Below, piece after piece: positions 11,842 through 22,361 of a stretch of 64,000 nt of DNA (positions are counted from its first letter, which is position 1; the number at the start of each line of letters is the position of its first letter). The notes under the pieces were generated by a model that worked only from the letters and a program-made list of their open reading frames with translations, ran no database searches and was not told the DNA's origin. A program made the position numbers and the translations under genes. Origin of the DNA: Adiantum capillus-veneris (lineage: Eukaryota; Streptophyta; Polypodiopsida; Polypodiales; Pteridaceae). The stretch lies in contig CM043956.1 in the NCBI GenBank assembly GCA_014529385.2, positions 94,041,221-94,105,220 on the forward strand. The letters are read 5' to 3'.

Positions 11842-13290
11842 GTGGATTTACAAAAAACCATGCAACTCCAGAATGACACTTTTCACGACATCATAGAGTA
11901 TATGCATGTGCATATACTCAAGTATGCTGTGAACTTTGAAGACAATGCCATGCTGTGGTTGCCATGTGATCTGCTTCGCTACATCCACAAGGGAGACACT
12001 ACATTTTCAAAGAGACTAGCCCGCTTTGAGGCGATTACAAAAGAGGTGAACCACTTCCGCCAAGTGACAAAGTATGTTGTAGACTCCTTCAAGAAGTGAA
12101 AAATTGGACAATCTTTCTTGTCCAACATTGCCACTCTCTTCTTGCTTTCCAATGAGGAGCCCTCCTTGGAGGAGATGGAGATCCCGCATCATCTGGAAGT
12201 GGGTGGGGTGCTGTTTGATTGTAAAGATCCCAGGCCCACCCCTATAGATGTCTAGAGTGAGCAAAGAATGCAAGCCACCAAATATTCCCACGGCTTGGAA
12301 GGAGCAATTGCAGTAGTGAGAGAGCAGATTGCAGGCACCTCAGAGGTGCCCGACCTTGAGAGCCGTGACTCTCTTGCAATTCCCAAAGTGGAGATTAGCC
12401 GTCTCAACAACATAATTATAGAAGATGAAGAGTATTTATTCTTACACAATCTGGGAAAGTCTTTTGGTGTCTGGCTAGATGAGATCTTAGCCTCATATGC
12501 ACCAAGATGGATTTCCCCCTTAATCCTACACCAGAAGCTACAAATGACAAGCTGCTTCCATTGGGGGACTCTGTTGCTTACACAATTGCACTAGTGACAA
12601 TGGATATTCTCGCTGCAGAGCAGAGTGAAGTCGCAGACGAGGAGTTTGTTGCAACACAAGCCAGGGTTGTTGCCAACCAAACTTCTACCTGTCCCGACTT
12701 GCCTAGTTTGCGGAGCCCCCGCAAGGTTGATGAGAACAAATCCTTTATCAACCTTGAAGCCACACCAACTATGAATGATGAGGATAAGCAACAAGAGGTA
12801 ATACTAAGCATCTTGTACATTGATAATTCAACTTTTATTCTTTGCTTTTGGTTGATTCAATTTCTATAGGATGTTTTGGATATGGACTGTAGGCTAGCTG
12901 GAAGGGGGGGAGAGCGCACGATATTTGGGCCTCATGCAACCCTTGCACACTACATCAGCAAACTACCAATGCAGGATGTATGCATCATACAGAGAATTTC
13001 TCCCCTAATGGCCATTTTGTTTTGTGGGTGCTTAAGGCTGCAAGTAAATTCATATGCTTAGCCACCATCCCTTAAACAACCCATGTAATTATTCTGGTGA
13101 AAAATCACTAGCAATTGCCAGTTTTGACATTGGTTTTTGCGGTAAGGTCATGACATGCATAGCACTTTTTCAAGCCCTAGAGGTTGATAGTGCCCAAGCT
13201 ATAGATGCTTCTGTGCTTACATCCGTTCTACCCAATGCTATAGAACATCGTAGAGAGATCGCAAAGCTCCTCCTATCAAAAGATTGTTAA
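11842..13290 (+). pseudogene. Degenerate gene of unknown family, with an intron
   Basis: One frame runs from 11842 to about 12510 with stops only at 12097-12099 and near 12255. It includes DIIEYMHVHILKYAVNFEDN, AMLWLPCDLLRYIHKGDTTF, KRLARFEAITKEVNHFRQVT and EDEEYLFLHNLGKSFGVWLD. A frame change near 12520 leads into a segment ending MNDEDKQQE. A 71-bp intron with GTAATA and CTATAG ends (about 12799-12869) is followed by LAGRGGERTIFGPHATLAHY. A last block, SFDIGFCGKVMTCIALFQAL, ends at a TAA at about 13290. I do not recognise the family. Being next to other unknown multi-exon remnants in the window, it may be a DNA transposon or retroelement accessory gene. It is not functional. Confidence 0.5.
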
Positions 13291-13514
13291 GCCAGATGTA
13301 CAAGCTTTTTAAATGAAAATTATCTCTCTTGTCCATGGTCTTTTGCAAAGTTCAATTTACCGATTTGATCATGTTCAGTGACCAGGCAATCAGTGAAAAT
13401 TCTACCCATTTGTAATATGTATTAACTATTTGAATGTGGACTTTGTATATTGAAAAAAATATGTCCAAAAATTGGCATATAAATTACATTTTTGTACTAG
13501 AGGTGTCCTGAATG

Positions 13515-13631
13515 TGGCAATTTAGACCAAATTGGATGTGTCCACAAGGCAGCGAGAAAATGCCTTGCAAGCCTGCTCTCTGGCCAAATCTCGCTGCCTT
13601 GTGGACACAACCAATTTGGCCAATATTGCCA
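13515..13631. other. Foldback hairpin with 43-nt arms
   Basis: The left arm 13515-13557 is the reverse complement of 13589-13631 with four mismatches in 43, enclosing a 31-nt loop. The inner 21 bp (from TGTGTCCACAAGG to GCGAGA) pair perfectly. Weaker pairing extends a further 8 to 10 nt outward. The transcript would form a long near-perfect stem like a young miRNA or siRNA precursor, or this may be a small foldback element. There is no TSD clear enough to call it a MITE. The surrounding 13291-13514 and 13632-13914 show nothing else. Confidence 0.85.
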
Positions 13632-13914
13632 TATTCTGGCAAATGCAGAGCAAACTGTTTCCTACTGGACAATTTCAAGCCAGTTAGGAAATTTTTTTAG
13701 CCTTAGTTGCCATCATCTAAGCCATGCTTGCCATTTGGAGAACCTTTTGTACAGTTGATTATCATCTCACCTTAAACCATTTAACAAAACAAATGTAGAA
13801 AATTATAGACATTAAATGTGGACATTAAGTTTACATGGAGCGACAAAAAGAGATGTGATTGTATTTGTCGCAAAGTCAGTTAGTTACAAAAAGAGGTTTT
13901 GACGTTATAGGGTA

Positions 13915-14649
13915 TCACTCATGCCTTAGATGACGTGCAAGTTGCATGTCCTTGGCCATGATTGTTACACGCTTGGCATGGATAGCACATAAAAACGTGT
14001 CCTCAAAGAGACTGATCAAATAAGCCTCTGCAGCCTACTGAATCGATTTGAGGGCAATTGCAAACATCCAAAGTTCTATGCTATAGCTTTGTAGCACTTC
14101 CTTAGATGTCCATGAAAATGGTGCATTCCTGATAAACAGGTCCGCTGTCTTCTAGTAATGCCGGATTTTAGCAAACACTCAACAAAATCATCGTGCTCTT
14201 TGAGGTCGGCGTTGTGGGGGCCTTTGAGCTCCTTGTGGCCGTGCTCTTTGTGGCTTCTTGTAGAGTTTTGACTTGCGATGGAGCTTGGGAGGTGTCTCAG
14301 GGGCATCTTCATCCGGATCATCATCTTCATCATCAGTGCTTTGCTCATCATTGTTGGGTTGATCAGAAGGCATGGTACCCATTCCCCTGGGTAGTGACTT
14401 GCCAGCCACAGTTTAGTGACGTGGGCCAGATGGCGCCGTGCCCATCCGGCCTGGCAACGTCTTTCCTCCCACCCTATGATTCACTCGGATGTCCTCCCCT
14501 TCTCACGACAGACGCTCATCGGACGTTTCCATCTCTGTGCGTTCGGGGTCAGCTAGCTCTTCTGATTGTCGATTTGCACGCATCTTCTGCCTTCTGCACA
14601 CCTCATTGGTCTTTCGATTCTTCTTTGTAGTTTGTTTTTTCCTTGCCAT
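13915..14649 (-). pseudogene. Histone H3-like variant pseudogene, one continuous frame with six stops
   Basis: From ATG at 14649 the frame runs 245 codons to TGA at 13915 without a frameshift but with internal stops (TGA, TAA, TGA, TGA, TAG, TAG). The N-terminus MARKKQTTKKNRKTN resembles the H3 tail start. An acidic stretch STDDEDDDPDEDAPETPP and a Lys/Arg/Pro-rich linker follow. The histone fold is unmistakable: KIRHY-KTADLFIRNAPF (alpha-N and alpha-1), a 36-residue middle block of the same length as canonical H3, then [13 protein letters not shown] and [20 protein letters not shown] (alpha-2 and alpha-3). Canonical H3 has IRRYQKSTELLIRKLPF and [20 protein letters not shown] at these places. 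The long divergent tail recalls centromeric H3, but the loop-1 insertion typical of CENH3 is absent. There are no introns. Not functional as read. Confidence 0.85.
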
Positions 14650-14739
14650 CTAGAAAGTGTGTTTGTGGGGCTTCTTAGAGCTTGTGGTGTTTGATGAGGG
14701 AGGGAGTGTTATGTGTTTGTGAAGGGGGGTTTTCCCCTC

Positions 14740-14745
14740 TTTATA
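14740..14745 (-). promoter_or_regulatory. TATA box upstream of the H3-like pseudogene
   Basis: TATAAA on the minus strand, 91 nt before the ATG at 14649, followed by a C-rich leader. The distance fits a transcription start about 60 nt before the ATG. A TATA box here argues against a simple processed copy, which would have lost its promoter. Confidence 0.5.
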
Positions 14746-14750
14746 CAGGG

Positions 14751-15180
14751 TGGTCATATAAGGGTGGGTTTACATGGTGGAAAAGAGCCGCTAAAAGCAC
14801 GAGAAAATAATCTTTTGATTTACAAAACCACATGAAATTAGAGAACTATTCAAACACAGAGCAAAACATCTACTAGTTAAATTGCGTAAACAATCAAACA
14901 ATGAAAACACTCGATCCAAAAAACGAGAGGGTTGTGGCACAAGAAATTTGATGTAATGCTCAGATTGCGGGGATAACATGTGCATCCAAGTGCAATGGAT
15001 TTTCCATTATCATGAGATTCTAAATACACCTACTACTACCTCTTGGCCCCAAAATTTCCCAACCCTAGTCCTTGATGCTTGCCACACTGCATGCCGTGTT
15101 GGACCTTGTGAGAATCTCCAGTGCTCTAAGGAACAAACATGGGCTAGTCAAGGGGATCCTTTTGCCAAGCGCGATGACCT
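14751..15180. other. No recognisable feature
   Basis: AT-rich sequence with short open stretches only; nothing supported. Confidence 0.6.
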
Positions 15181-17210
15181 TGCACATTCAATCAACACTT
15201 TGCATCCAAAGGTGGTACAAAAAAACCAATTGAACATTTCTTGAAGATAGCATGAGCGTACTAAACCCCCTCCATGTCCTTATTCTTGAAGTAGACACCC
15301 CTAGCACAATAGTGTGACTTCTCCATACCTTGCATGCTCCAAAGATCCAATGAACCATACATGTTCATGAAGTATGCAGCATGGGCAAAGAGGATGTGCT
15401 GCCCATAAACCACAACACATCGATGATGAAAACTAAAGCATAGTATATACTAAGTCGAAATAGAAAGCACTCACCATATAGTGTGTAATGTCTAATTCAC
15501 TCCATGCAGTGACGACTGCCTTTGTGAACTCCACCACCAAATTTTGGAATTCTTGTTGTTGCTCACTGGTTGTGCTTGCAAGCCCTAGTATCTTCATCAT
15601 CTTGTCGAATACCACCCAAATATATTGTTGACTAAGCACAATACTTGCACTGCTATCATTGTCCGTTGTATACTTGCAAAGATCCTTCCACAACTCCCAT
15701 CCCCCCTTCACATGTTGATAGTCCGATAGCAGTACTACTTTCCTTGGATCAAACCCTCTTCAAAATGTGCATTGCCTTTAGTCCACTCGTGGACATTGGT
15801 TGGGCCACTTCTTGAGTGCTTGCATTGTTCTTCTGTGCAAAAATGGAGGTGTTGGTCCCATGACAACCTATTGAATTTAAGAGACCTTCCACTTTTGAAA
15901 TAGCATCGAGCGATCTCTCTGCAAAGGCATAATTAATATGAAGCTTTAATGAATGATCAAAGATGCACATAAAAGCATGAAGTGTGCAAAAATGCATATT
16001 TTTGAGAGGGAAGTTAATTATAGGGTTCCATTCACTGTCTTTTGTGGCACGATTGGGCTCCTTCAGCACAGGACATCGTAGCACCGAATGCTTCCACACA
16101 CGTGTAATTTGTGAATTGTTATCTTCCTCTGTTTCGTTGACTATTGCAATTTTCGTGCATTCCCCTTGTAGTCCTTAATGCAGAATGGACAAGGATACAG
16201 AGGTCTGGCCCCTTGTTTGCACCCTAGAATGCACTTGATTGTTTTCAAATCGCCACCTAAGTGCCAATCAACTTCAAACTACTTGGGGTTTTTTCCTAGC
16301 TATTTGTGCCATAATGACATCTGTTATCCACGAAATGCGTTCAAAAATCCAAGCAAGCACTTCATGGGTCTCCTTGGGAGCCTCAATAGCACCAAGCCAC
16401 CAAATTTCTTTCTTCGACTGCACACTAAAAGATGGTGCACAATCCTCAGTAGCTGTACTTTTGGCATGAATAGTGCCTCATTCAAGAGAGTAATACTCAT
16501 CCTTTCTAGTCTTCGTGTCTTCACAATCTGACACTCGTCTAGCTTGAGCACAAACACCAACTTTGAACCTAGCACTACAAAATGTCCAAACTACCATAAG
16601 GAGAACCATAAATTGAAAAAAAAAAAGTTGCATTACTGTAGCATCACCATTAGGTGGCACACTATAAAATGTATCATTGCCATTTGAAGCCTTCTCAGAT
16701 CAACAAATATATTATTTGACATTAAGGAAATCCCTTGTCCACAATGTCTGCACCTATGCTTGCATTGGCACGTTTCTTAACTCCTTTTGACTGCTTGGTA
16801 AAGATGGATGAAGGCATTATCTCCTCTATGTGCAAATAGCCTCCTATTCAAAAGTACACATCCTTGTTCGAGGCCTTCTTAGCAAGATTGACCTTAAGTG
16901 GTATAGGAAAAACATTCTCAGTAATTCCTCTTTCCCTTAAAGCATCCTTAAGGAGACCATATAAGACCATGTATCCCTTAGTACTAATTCCAACTTCATC
17001 ACAAGCCTTCTATACATCAACATCGCTCACAAGATTTGAAAACTTTTGCATCACCTCCTTTGTGACATCATTATTTAAATGTTCTGCATTTGGTGCTCGT
17101 AAAAGGGCTATGACATACAATTTCTTGAGGCACAAACTTAACAAATGGATGCGATCCTCCTGGTTGTGGCCACCACACAGCTCTTGGACAAAATTCCTAC
17201 AAGAATGAAC
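15181..17210 (-). pseudogene. Degenerate multi-exon gene of an unknown, probably mobile, family
   Basis: Reading leftward on the minus strand, protein-like blocks follow each other: HLLSLCLKKLYVIALLRAPN (near 17100), VYKACDEVGISTKGYMVLYG and ERGITENVFPIPLKVNLAKK (near 16900), a central part near 16500-16250 with EIWWLGAIEAPKETHEVLAW, then NFPLKNMHFCTLHAFMCIFD (about 16010-15950), GGWELWKDLCKYTTDNDSSA (about 15700) and SLDLWSMQGMEKSHYCARGV (about 15340-15280). Frames change between blocks, as expected of exons and of decay. The order LKNMHFCTLHAFM, WELWKDLC, WSMQGMEKSHY suggests one large protein. I cannot name it. Its location among TE remnants suggests a transposon-borne gene. Confidence 0.5.
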
Positions 17211-17217
17211 AAAAACA

Positions 17218-17640
17218 TTACCACAAAATTCCTACAAGAATGGACAAAAATATTACCACAGAAGCACAGATTGGAGTGTAGCAAAATGCACCTTGTAGCT
17301 GAAAAGGTGCCTTCCTCGTAGTAGTATGGACAGTATTATTGTAGGCATACTCTAGAAGAGGTAAGTACTTTTCCCATTGTGAGCATTGATCTCCTTTTGT
17401 AACATAAGTCTTTAGTAGATGGAGTAATCCAGGCTGCTTCCCTCTATCATACTTGGTCTTTTGGCATACCACACATTTTGAAACATCCTCTTGTATGTCT
17501 ACTTTCATGGTAGGCCAATAGAAGAACGTATGTACTCCTCGAAGAGTAGATTGAATGTCTCTACGTTTCGCATAGGGAGGAGCATGGAATTTATACATGA
17601 CTTTCTCACAAAGGGAGTGGGTAACACATAGCAACACAAG
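17218..17640 (-). pseudogene. Gypsy integrase fragment lacking its catalytic core
   Basis: Contains an H2C2 finger region: FYWPTMKVDIQEDV then CVVCQKTKYDRGKQPGLLHL. It jumps directly to WEKYLPLLEYAYNNTVHTTT-KAPFQ, which is the far end of the integrase core. The segment between, which should carry the first two catalytic Asp residues, is missing, so an internal deletion of roughly 100 codons has occurred. The scrap stands alone, with no neighbouring RT, and is cut on the right by a CACTA end relic. Confidence 0.8.
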
Positions 17641-17725
17641 AGGTTATGTGCACTTGTAACGGCTCTAGAGACGAGCATACATTGGGTTATTTTTCCCCCC
17701 GGCATTGCTAAACACGTTGTCAGGC
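17632..17725 (+). repeat. Relic of a CACTA left terminus
   Basis: About 90 bp beginning CAACACAAGAGGTTATGTGC matches the first 90 bp of the CACTA element at 20215 (CACTACAAGAGGTTGTGTGC), including the later TACAYTGGGTT and CCCCCGGC segments. It is diverged, and no matching right end is near, so it is a solo end fragment. Confidence 0.7.
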
Positions 17726-17799
17726 ATGTTTTGGATGGATATAAAGCCAATAGGTGATGCTAAATAACTTACTGACTAGCCCCAAGTACATATGTGTAC

Positions 17800-18518
17800 A
17801 TAGTACTTTGAGTTTCGAAAGTGCCCTAGGTATAAAGGTCAATAACCTTAATGTGAAAAGGAGGCTTATCTTTAGAGAAGAAGGAGCTCAAAAAACATAC
17901 GCTCAAGCTACGAGCTGCTCCAAACTTGTAATCATCACAGCTAATGATTTGGTAATCCGTTTTCGAATCTGAAACTTGAATTGTGTTCCTCTCTCTTTGC
18001 TCTTTCAATTAGGTGTAAGCATTGTTAGTTTTGCTATGGTTTGTGAGCCTTAATTGCAAATTTGAGTGCTTAAATTACTGCTTTTAGTCGTTTTGACCAT
18101 AGGAGAGTGTTTTTAGACCATAGGACGACATTTCTTGCATGTTTTGTTACAGTTTTTAGGACCCTTTTCATGATGGATCGTGATTTTGGTACCTTATCGG
18201 ATTGCAACCAGACTTGCTAAGATAGTGCCCCTAGGTGTCCTAGACCTCCTCCTAAAGTTTCATTGCATTTCGAGTCCGTTCGAGTGCCAAAATGGCGTGA
18301 TGACCTAGAGCTGTGAGAAAGGATATAGGCAGATTTTCCTGATCATTGAGTGTTGGTTTGCTTGTTGAGCTAGTGTGTTTGCTTGTTAAGGTTCACTCCT
18401 TGAGATTGAGGATCTCAAAGAGTCTGCGTGCCCCATCCGAGTCACTTGCTTGAGTATTGACATTATGTTAGTACCAAAAATCTATGCTGCAGACGTTCTT
18501 CACGGCGACCCGCTAACA
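17800..18518 (+). repeat. 5' LTR (start uncertain) of gypsy element Gy1
   Basis: Ends ...CCCGCTAACA at 18518, immediately before a primer binding site. No second copy is in the window, so the left boundary cannot be set and 17800 is only nominal. The sequence has no coding potential. Confidence 0.5.
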
Positions 18519-18537
18519 TTGGTGCCGTTGCCAAGGA
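18519..18537 (+). other. tRNA primer binding site of Gy1
   Basis: TTGGTGCCGTTGCCAAGGA directly follows the LTR end. TGGYGCCGTTGCC-type sites are typical of the large plant gypsy elements of the Tat/Ogre type, primed by an Arg-type tRNA according to published work on them. Confidence 0.7.
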
Positions 18538-19064
18538 TATGATCCTTAGATGGTGAGTGACCTAGTGTGTATTTAGAGTTCTTTTTCTAAAGATTTGTCT
18601 TCCGTTCCATTTACACTTTAGCAGTGAAGCAGCTAGACACGGGGTTTAGTGCTTGATAGAGTTTAGAAGTCAAGGACTTGCTAGATCTATTCTTGAGAAG
18701 TAAAGAGGGTTGTGAGTGAGATAGCCAAAAGCATTTCATTCTTCGATTTCCTCGATGCTTTCAGAGTGTTGTACCGTTTTTCGTTTTGACTTTATTTTGT
18801 ACCGTTCAGTTTGTTTTTGTTTCATGTTTCATTTGAGTACTTAAGAGTAGGGTAAGTAGAAACTACCACCATCAAATTTGGGCTAAAAGATTGAGGGAAA
18901 AAGGGTGAAAACCATATTTTGGCCGAAACAACCATAACTCTAAAATTGTGAAAATTTGATGGTAGAGACCTCAAAAGTGATCCAAATTCAAAAATTTATG
19001 GATTAAGGGTATCAGTAGACTCTCTAGAAGTAATCTGAGAAGTTTGGCTAGATTCTGTGGAGGA
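18538..19064 (+). other. Start of the Gy1 untranslated leader
   Basis: Non-coding. Without the CACTA insertion the leader from the primer site to the gag ATG would be about 2.8 kb. It precedes the palindrome array. Confidence 0.6.
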
Positions 19065-20214
19065 ACATGGATCGTGATCCATGTACCCCAAAAAACCATT
19101 TTTGGTGAAAAGTGACCAGTTATAGTGTACATCATCGAGAAACTGTTCTGATCAAGTTTGCTTGAAAGAAAAACTCAAAAAATCATATCAGAATTGACTA
19201 TTAGGGCAAAAACAGCAAAACAGGCATGGTTGACACAAAATTGAGCAAATCTTGAGATTTTGGGATCCAAATTCAAAAAAGGGTGAGATTTGGCTTCTAG
19301 AGGGCATAAAGAACCACCATAACAAAATTCATGAAAAAATGCTGCCAAACATGGATCACGATCCATGTACCTTTTTGACATTTGGGGCTAATATTTGACA
19401 AGTACATCCGTGATAACTAGTGGAACAACTTTGCCAAAAGGGAGCATGTCAAAAAATTGAAAAAAGTTGGTCAAAATAGCCAAATACAGAACTAGTCAAA
19501 AACCGCAGGACATACAGAAAAACTTGCTTTTGAATGACAAAAACTTATCCAAATCCAAAACTTTTGATACATAGCATCTAGTAATCATGTTGAGTTTGAC
19601 GGTACCAAGAAATGTCAGTTTGGCTTCCAAACATGGATCGCGATCTATGTACCTCATGAAAAAAAGTTGAATTTTTTTTGGCTAAGATTTGAGCAGTAGG
19701 TAGCTAAGACATAGACAAACACTTTTTCCAAAAGAACCATCTGCAAAAAAGTTGTAAAAAGTGGTCAAAAGAGCCAAAAACAGAACATTGTCAAAACTGT
19801 CACAACAGACTGTAGAAGTTAGTTTTGGTTGGGCAAAACTGATCCAAATTCAAAAACCATTTGTGAGCAGTCTACAAACATCACAAGCTATCAACAAACC
19901 AAAAATTTAGATCCAAAAGTGGTGGAACATGGATCGCAATCCATGTACCTCTGAGAAATTTTTGGACAGAAACTTTTCCAGCATATAGCAGAGACCATTG
20001 TGAGCAAAAGTCCCAAAAGAAGCATCGTCAAAAAAGTTCAAAAAGTGGGTGAAAAGAGCCAAAAACATTGCAAAAGGAAAGCCTAAAACAGACCTAGGGT
20101 TTGAATTTTGCATAACCTAACCAAGTTCAAATCACACAGAAACCACACAGCTAGCATCAGGAGACCAAGGGAAAGCTGTGTGCCCAGTTTTAGTGCAATC
20201 TGACACATAGGTAC
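19065..20214. repeat. Palindrome array, left part (about 285-bp spacing)
   Basis: Copies of the 20-bp palindrome ACATGGATCGCGATCCATGT, usually followed by ACC, lie at 19065, 19349, 19631 and 19927. A fifth begins at the CACTA insertion point (20212). Steps are 284, 282, 296 and 286 bp. The central two to four bases vary (CG, TG, CA) while the outer ATGGATC and GATCCAT are mostly kept. The DNA between palindromes is only loosely similar from unit to unit (recurring blocks such as CCAAATYCAAAA and GTCAAAANNGCCAAAAACA), so the palindrome is the best-kept part of an old tandem repeat. Confidence 0.9.
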
Positions 20215-20410
20215 CACTACAAGAGGTTGTGTGCTCTTGTGACACTGTTAGCGACGGAAATACACTGGGTTTTTATAACCCCCGGCGTCGCTAAAACCGT
20301 CGCTAATAGCGTCGCTGTATAGAGACGCTCATAGCGACGGTTATAGCGACGTTTACACAGAAGTCTATAGCGACGCTACAGAGCCATAAATAGCGACGCC
20401 CGAGAGAATT
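20215..20410. repeat. CACTA left terminal and subterminal repeats
   Basis: TIR plus at least nine copies of (T)AGCGACG or its complement CGTCGCT within 190 bp, in both orientations. In En/Spm elements such subterminal motifs bind the TNPA protein; by analogy these are transposase-complex binding sites. Confidence 0.85.
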
Positions 20411-20779
20411 TTTTTTTGGTGACAGGGCATTGAATGCCCTGCCACCCATCAACCATATTGTACTTGATTCACTTTTTAAAAAAAGTGCAAGGGTAGATAA
20501 TAGACCCAAAATAGTCACCCACAAGACACATTGTTTGAAAAATTGACAAGCGTAAAATTAACAATTGTACACATCATAGGCAAAATGAATTGATTGGCAA
20601 ATGTAATAATGACAATTGTACAACATCATAGGCATAAAGAATTGATTGGCAAAATGAACTGCGGTGACAAATGTAATAATATACATGGTTCAAAAAGACG
20701 TATAAAATCCGTCTCATGATACATAAGCTATGAGAAACCCTAAACTAATGCTATCTAGCTACGGCTAAACTGACGTCGT
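20411..20779. other. CACTA non-coding 3' flank of the TNPA-like gene
   Basis: Contains imperfect direct repeats of an AATGAATTGATTGGCAAA-type segment (about 20584, 20637). No gene seen. Confidence 0.5.
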
Positions 20780-22089
20780 CTAGTCAGACGTCTCATCGCG
20801 TCCAAGCGGCGTATCTGTCGGAATCTGCAAAAAAAGACAATAAGACAGCTTTCAGTAAGTATAAACATATAACGACATTTATAAAACAATACAAAAAATA
20901 GAAAAGAGTAAACCCTAATACTAACCATGCCGCCGCGAGAACTGAGAATGTCCATCAGGGTGTTTAAGCCCTTCCTGCCTGCGTACTCGCGCTCGTACAG
21001 TGTGGGATCACGTCCTGTCATCGACCACTGTCAAAATATACAAAGAATTCATTATGTTAGAATTAAAAAACTCATAAACCCTAAACTATCGAACATAAAG
21101 AGCAATGCGAAAACACTTACAAAATCGGCCTCAAATGATGCCCATCCACCGCTCCCCAAGTGGTGCGAGCTCCCTGCCTCTACTCGCGCTCTGGCTGCAT
21201 CCTTTTGTTGCTTCCACTTGTCGAGATTCTCGCGCGCTGCTTTCTTCTCATTCTTCCAATCTTCTTTGGCCAGCCAATCTGGCCTGTTCCACCCATGCTT
21301 GATTGCTTTTTGCACTTCGGAACGCTTGTGTTTGCAGTATTCGCGCATTCGAATCTTCATTAGGTCTTCATTGAAGCGCTGATCCCGTGTTGGAATGGGA
21401 AACTCATCATGAAGTATGCTGATGACTCTGTTTTTTAAATCACTTGGTACTTCACTCCATTTGTTTAGTATGTAGTGTCTAAACAGCTGAGAGCAAAGAC
21501 CACGCATTTGCGAGATCACCTTCTTGCCATCATCATCCATGATGATGCCGCCGCTGAAGTCGACAGAGTAAGGCAAGCCCTCTGGCCGGTGACGCGTGAA
21601 CCTGGGTGTCCTGGCAGGGGTCTCTAGCGGCGTGTCGATGGGGGTACGGACGTCAGGTGTCTCCACCGGCGTCTGGGCCCCGAAGCGAGGAGTGTCGAGT
21701 GGGGTGGCTCCTGGCGGAGTAGGTAGAGGTGTGTAGCTGCTAGGAACAATCAGCCGTGCAAAACCTGGCGTAGATGGCGATGCTGTGGCTAGTGTGGGGG
21801 CGGGCAAAGAACCGGAGGGTAGAGAGCCTCGTCGAACACGAGGCGGTGTGGAGGCATCGGTGGCGGAATTCCCACAACAACCGCCACCGCCACCACTAGA
21901 GCGCCGGTGTCTAGACGAGTGTGAAGCTCGTCTCGTCGACGCCGAAGCTTCGGAGCGCGCCGAATGCTCCGAAAGAGAGGGAGATGCGGATGGAGTAGGA
22001 ACGCGCGATGATGTGCCAGAGCGATGACGCTCCACGTACCACTATCTCTGCTGCGGTGACAAAGAAGAAAGAAACTCCTCATCATCCAT
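20780..22089 (-). CDS. CACTA second gene, TNPA-like / plant En/Spm transposase-family protein
   Basis: Three exons fit: 22089-21121, 21027-20926, 20824-20780, with GT donors and AG acceptors, and the total (1,116 nt) is a multiple of three ending in TAG. The N-terminal 150 residues are a low-complexity Ser/Pro/Thr-rich region with TPLETPARTPRFTR-like repeats. Then comes a conserved basic domain (VISQMRGLCSQLFRHYILNK, WSEVPSDLKNRVISIL, CKHKRSEVQKAIKHGWNRP, WKNEKKAARENLDKWKQQ), then TGRDPTLYEREYAGRKG in exon 2. This matches the plant Ptta/En/Spm transposase family (Pfam PF03004-like), thought to bind subterminal repeats. The best ATG at 22089 is followed by an in-frame TAG at 22044-22042; GTG at 22035 is the next open point. 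So the gene is either 5'-disabled or starts in an exon I did not find. Confidence 0.8.
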
Positions 22090-22361
22090 ACCTGCATTAA
22101 ACACACGAATATTTAAACTTAATATTGAATGAATAGAGTAGACAATGACGCAAAGACCATTAAATACAATGACGTAATGACGCATATAAATACAATGACG
22201 CAATGAATTGAGTGATAGAAGAGGCAAGTCGAAAACTTAGAATTTTCAATCAAAAGATGTGAGCGCGAGTAGAAAAGAGCGTTATACACCATGGAAGGTA
22301 CTTAGAGAGCCAGAGCTTTTACAACACGGAGCAAAATTGTTCAAATACAATATTTGTGGCT

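Noticed and set aside
13915-14649. Calling the H3-like pseudogene a CENH3 gene
   Set aside because: The long tail fits, but the loop-1 insertion of CENH3 is absent and the alpha-2/alpha-3 sequence is closer to canonical H3; left as H3-like variant.
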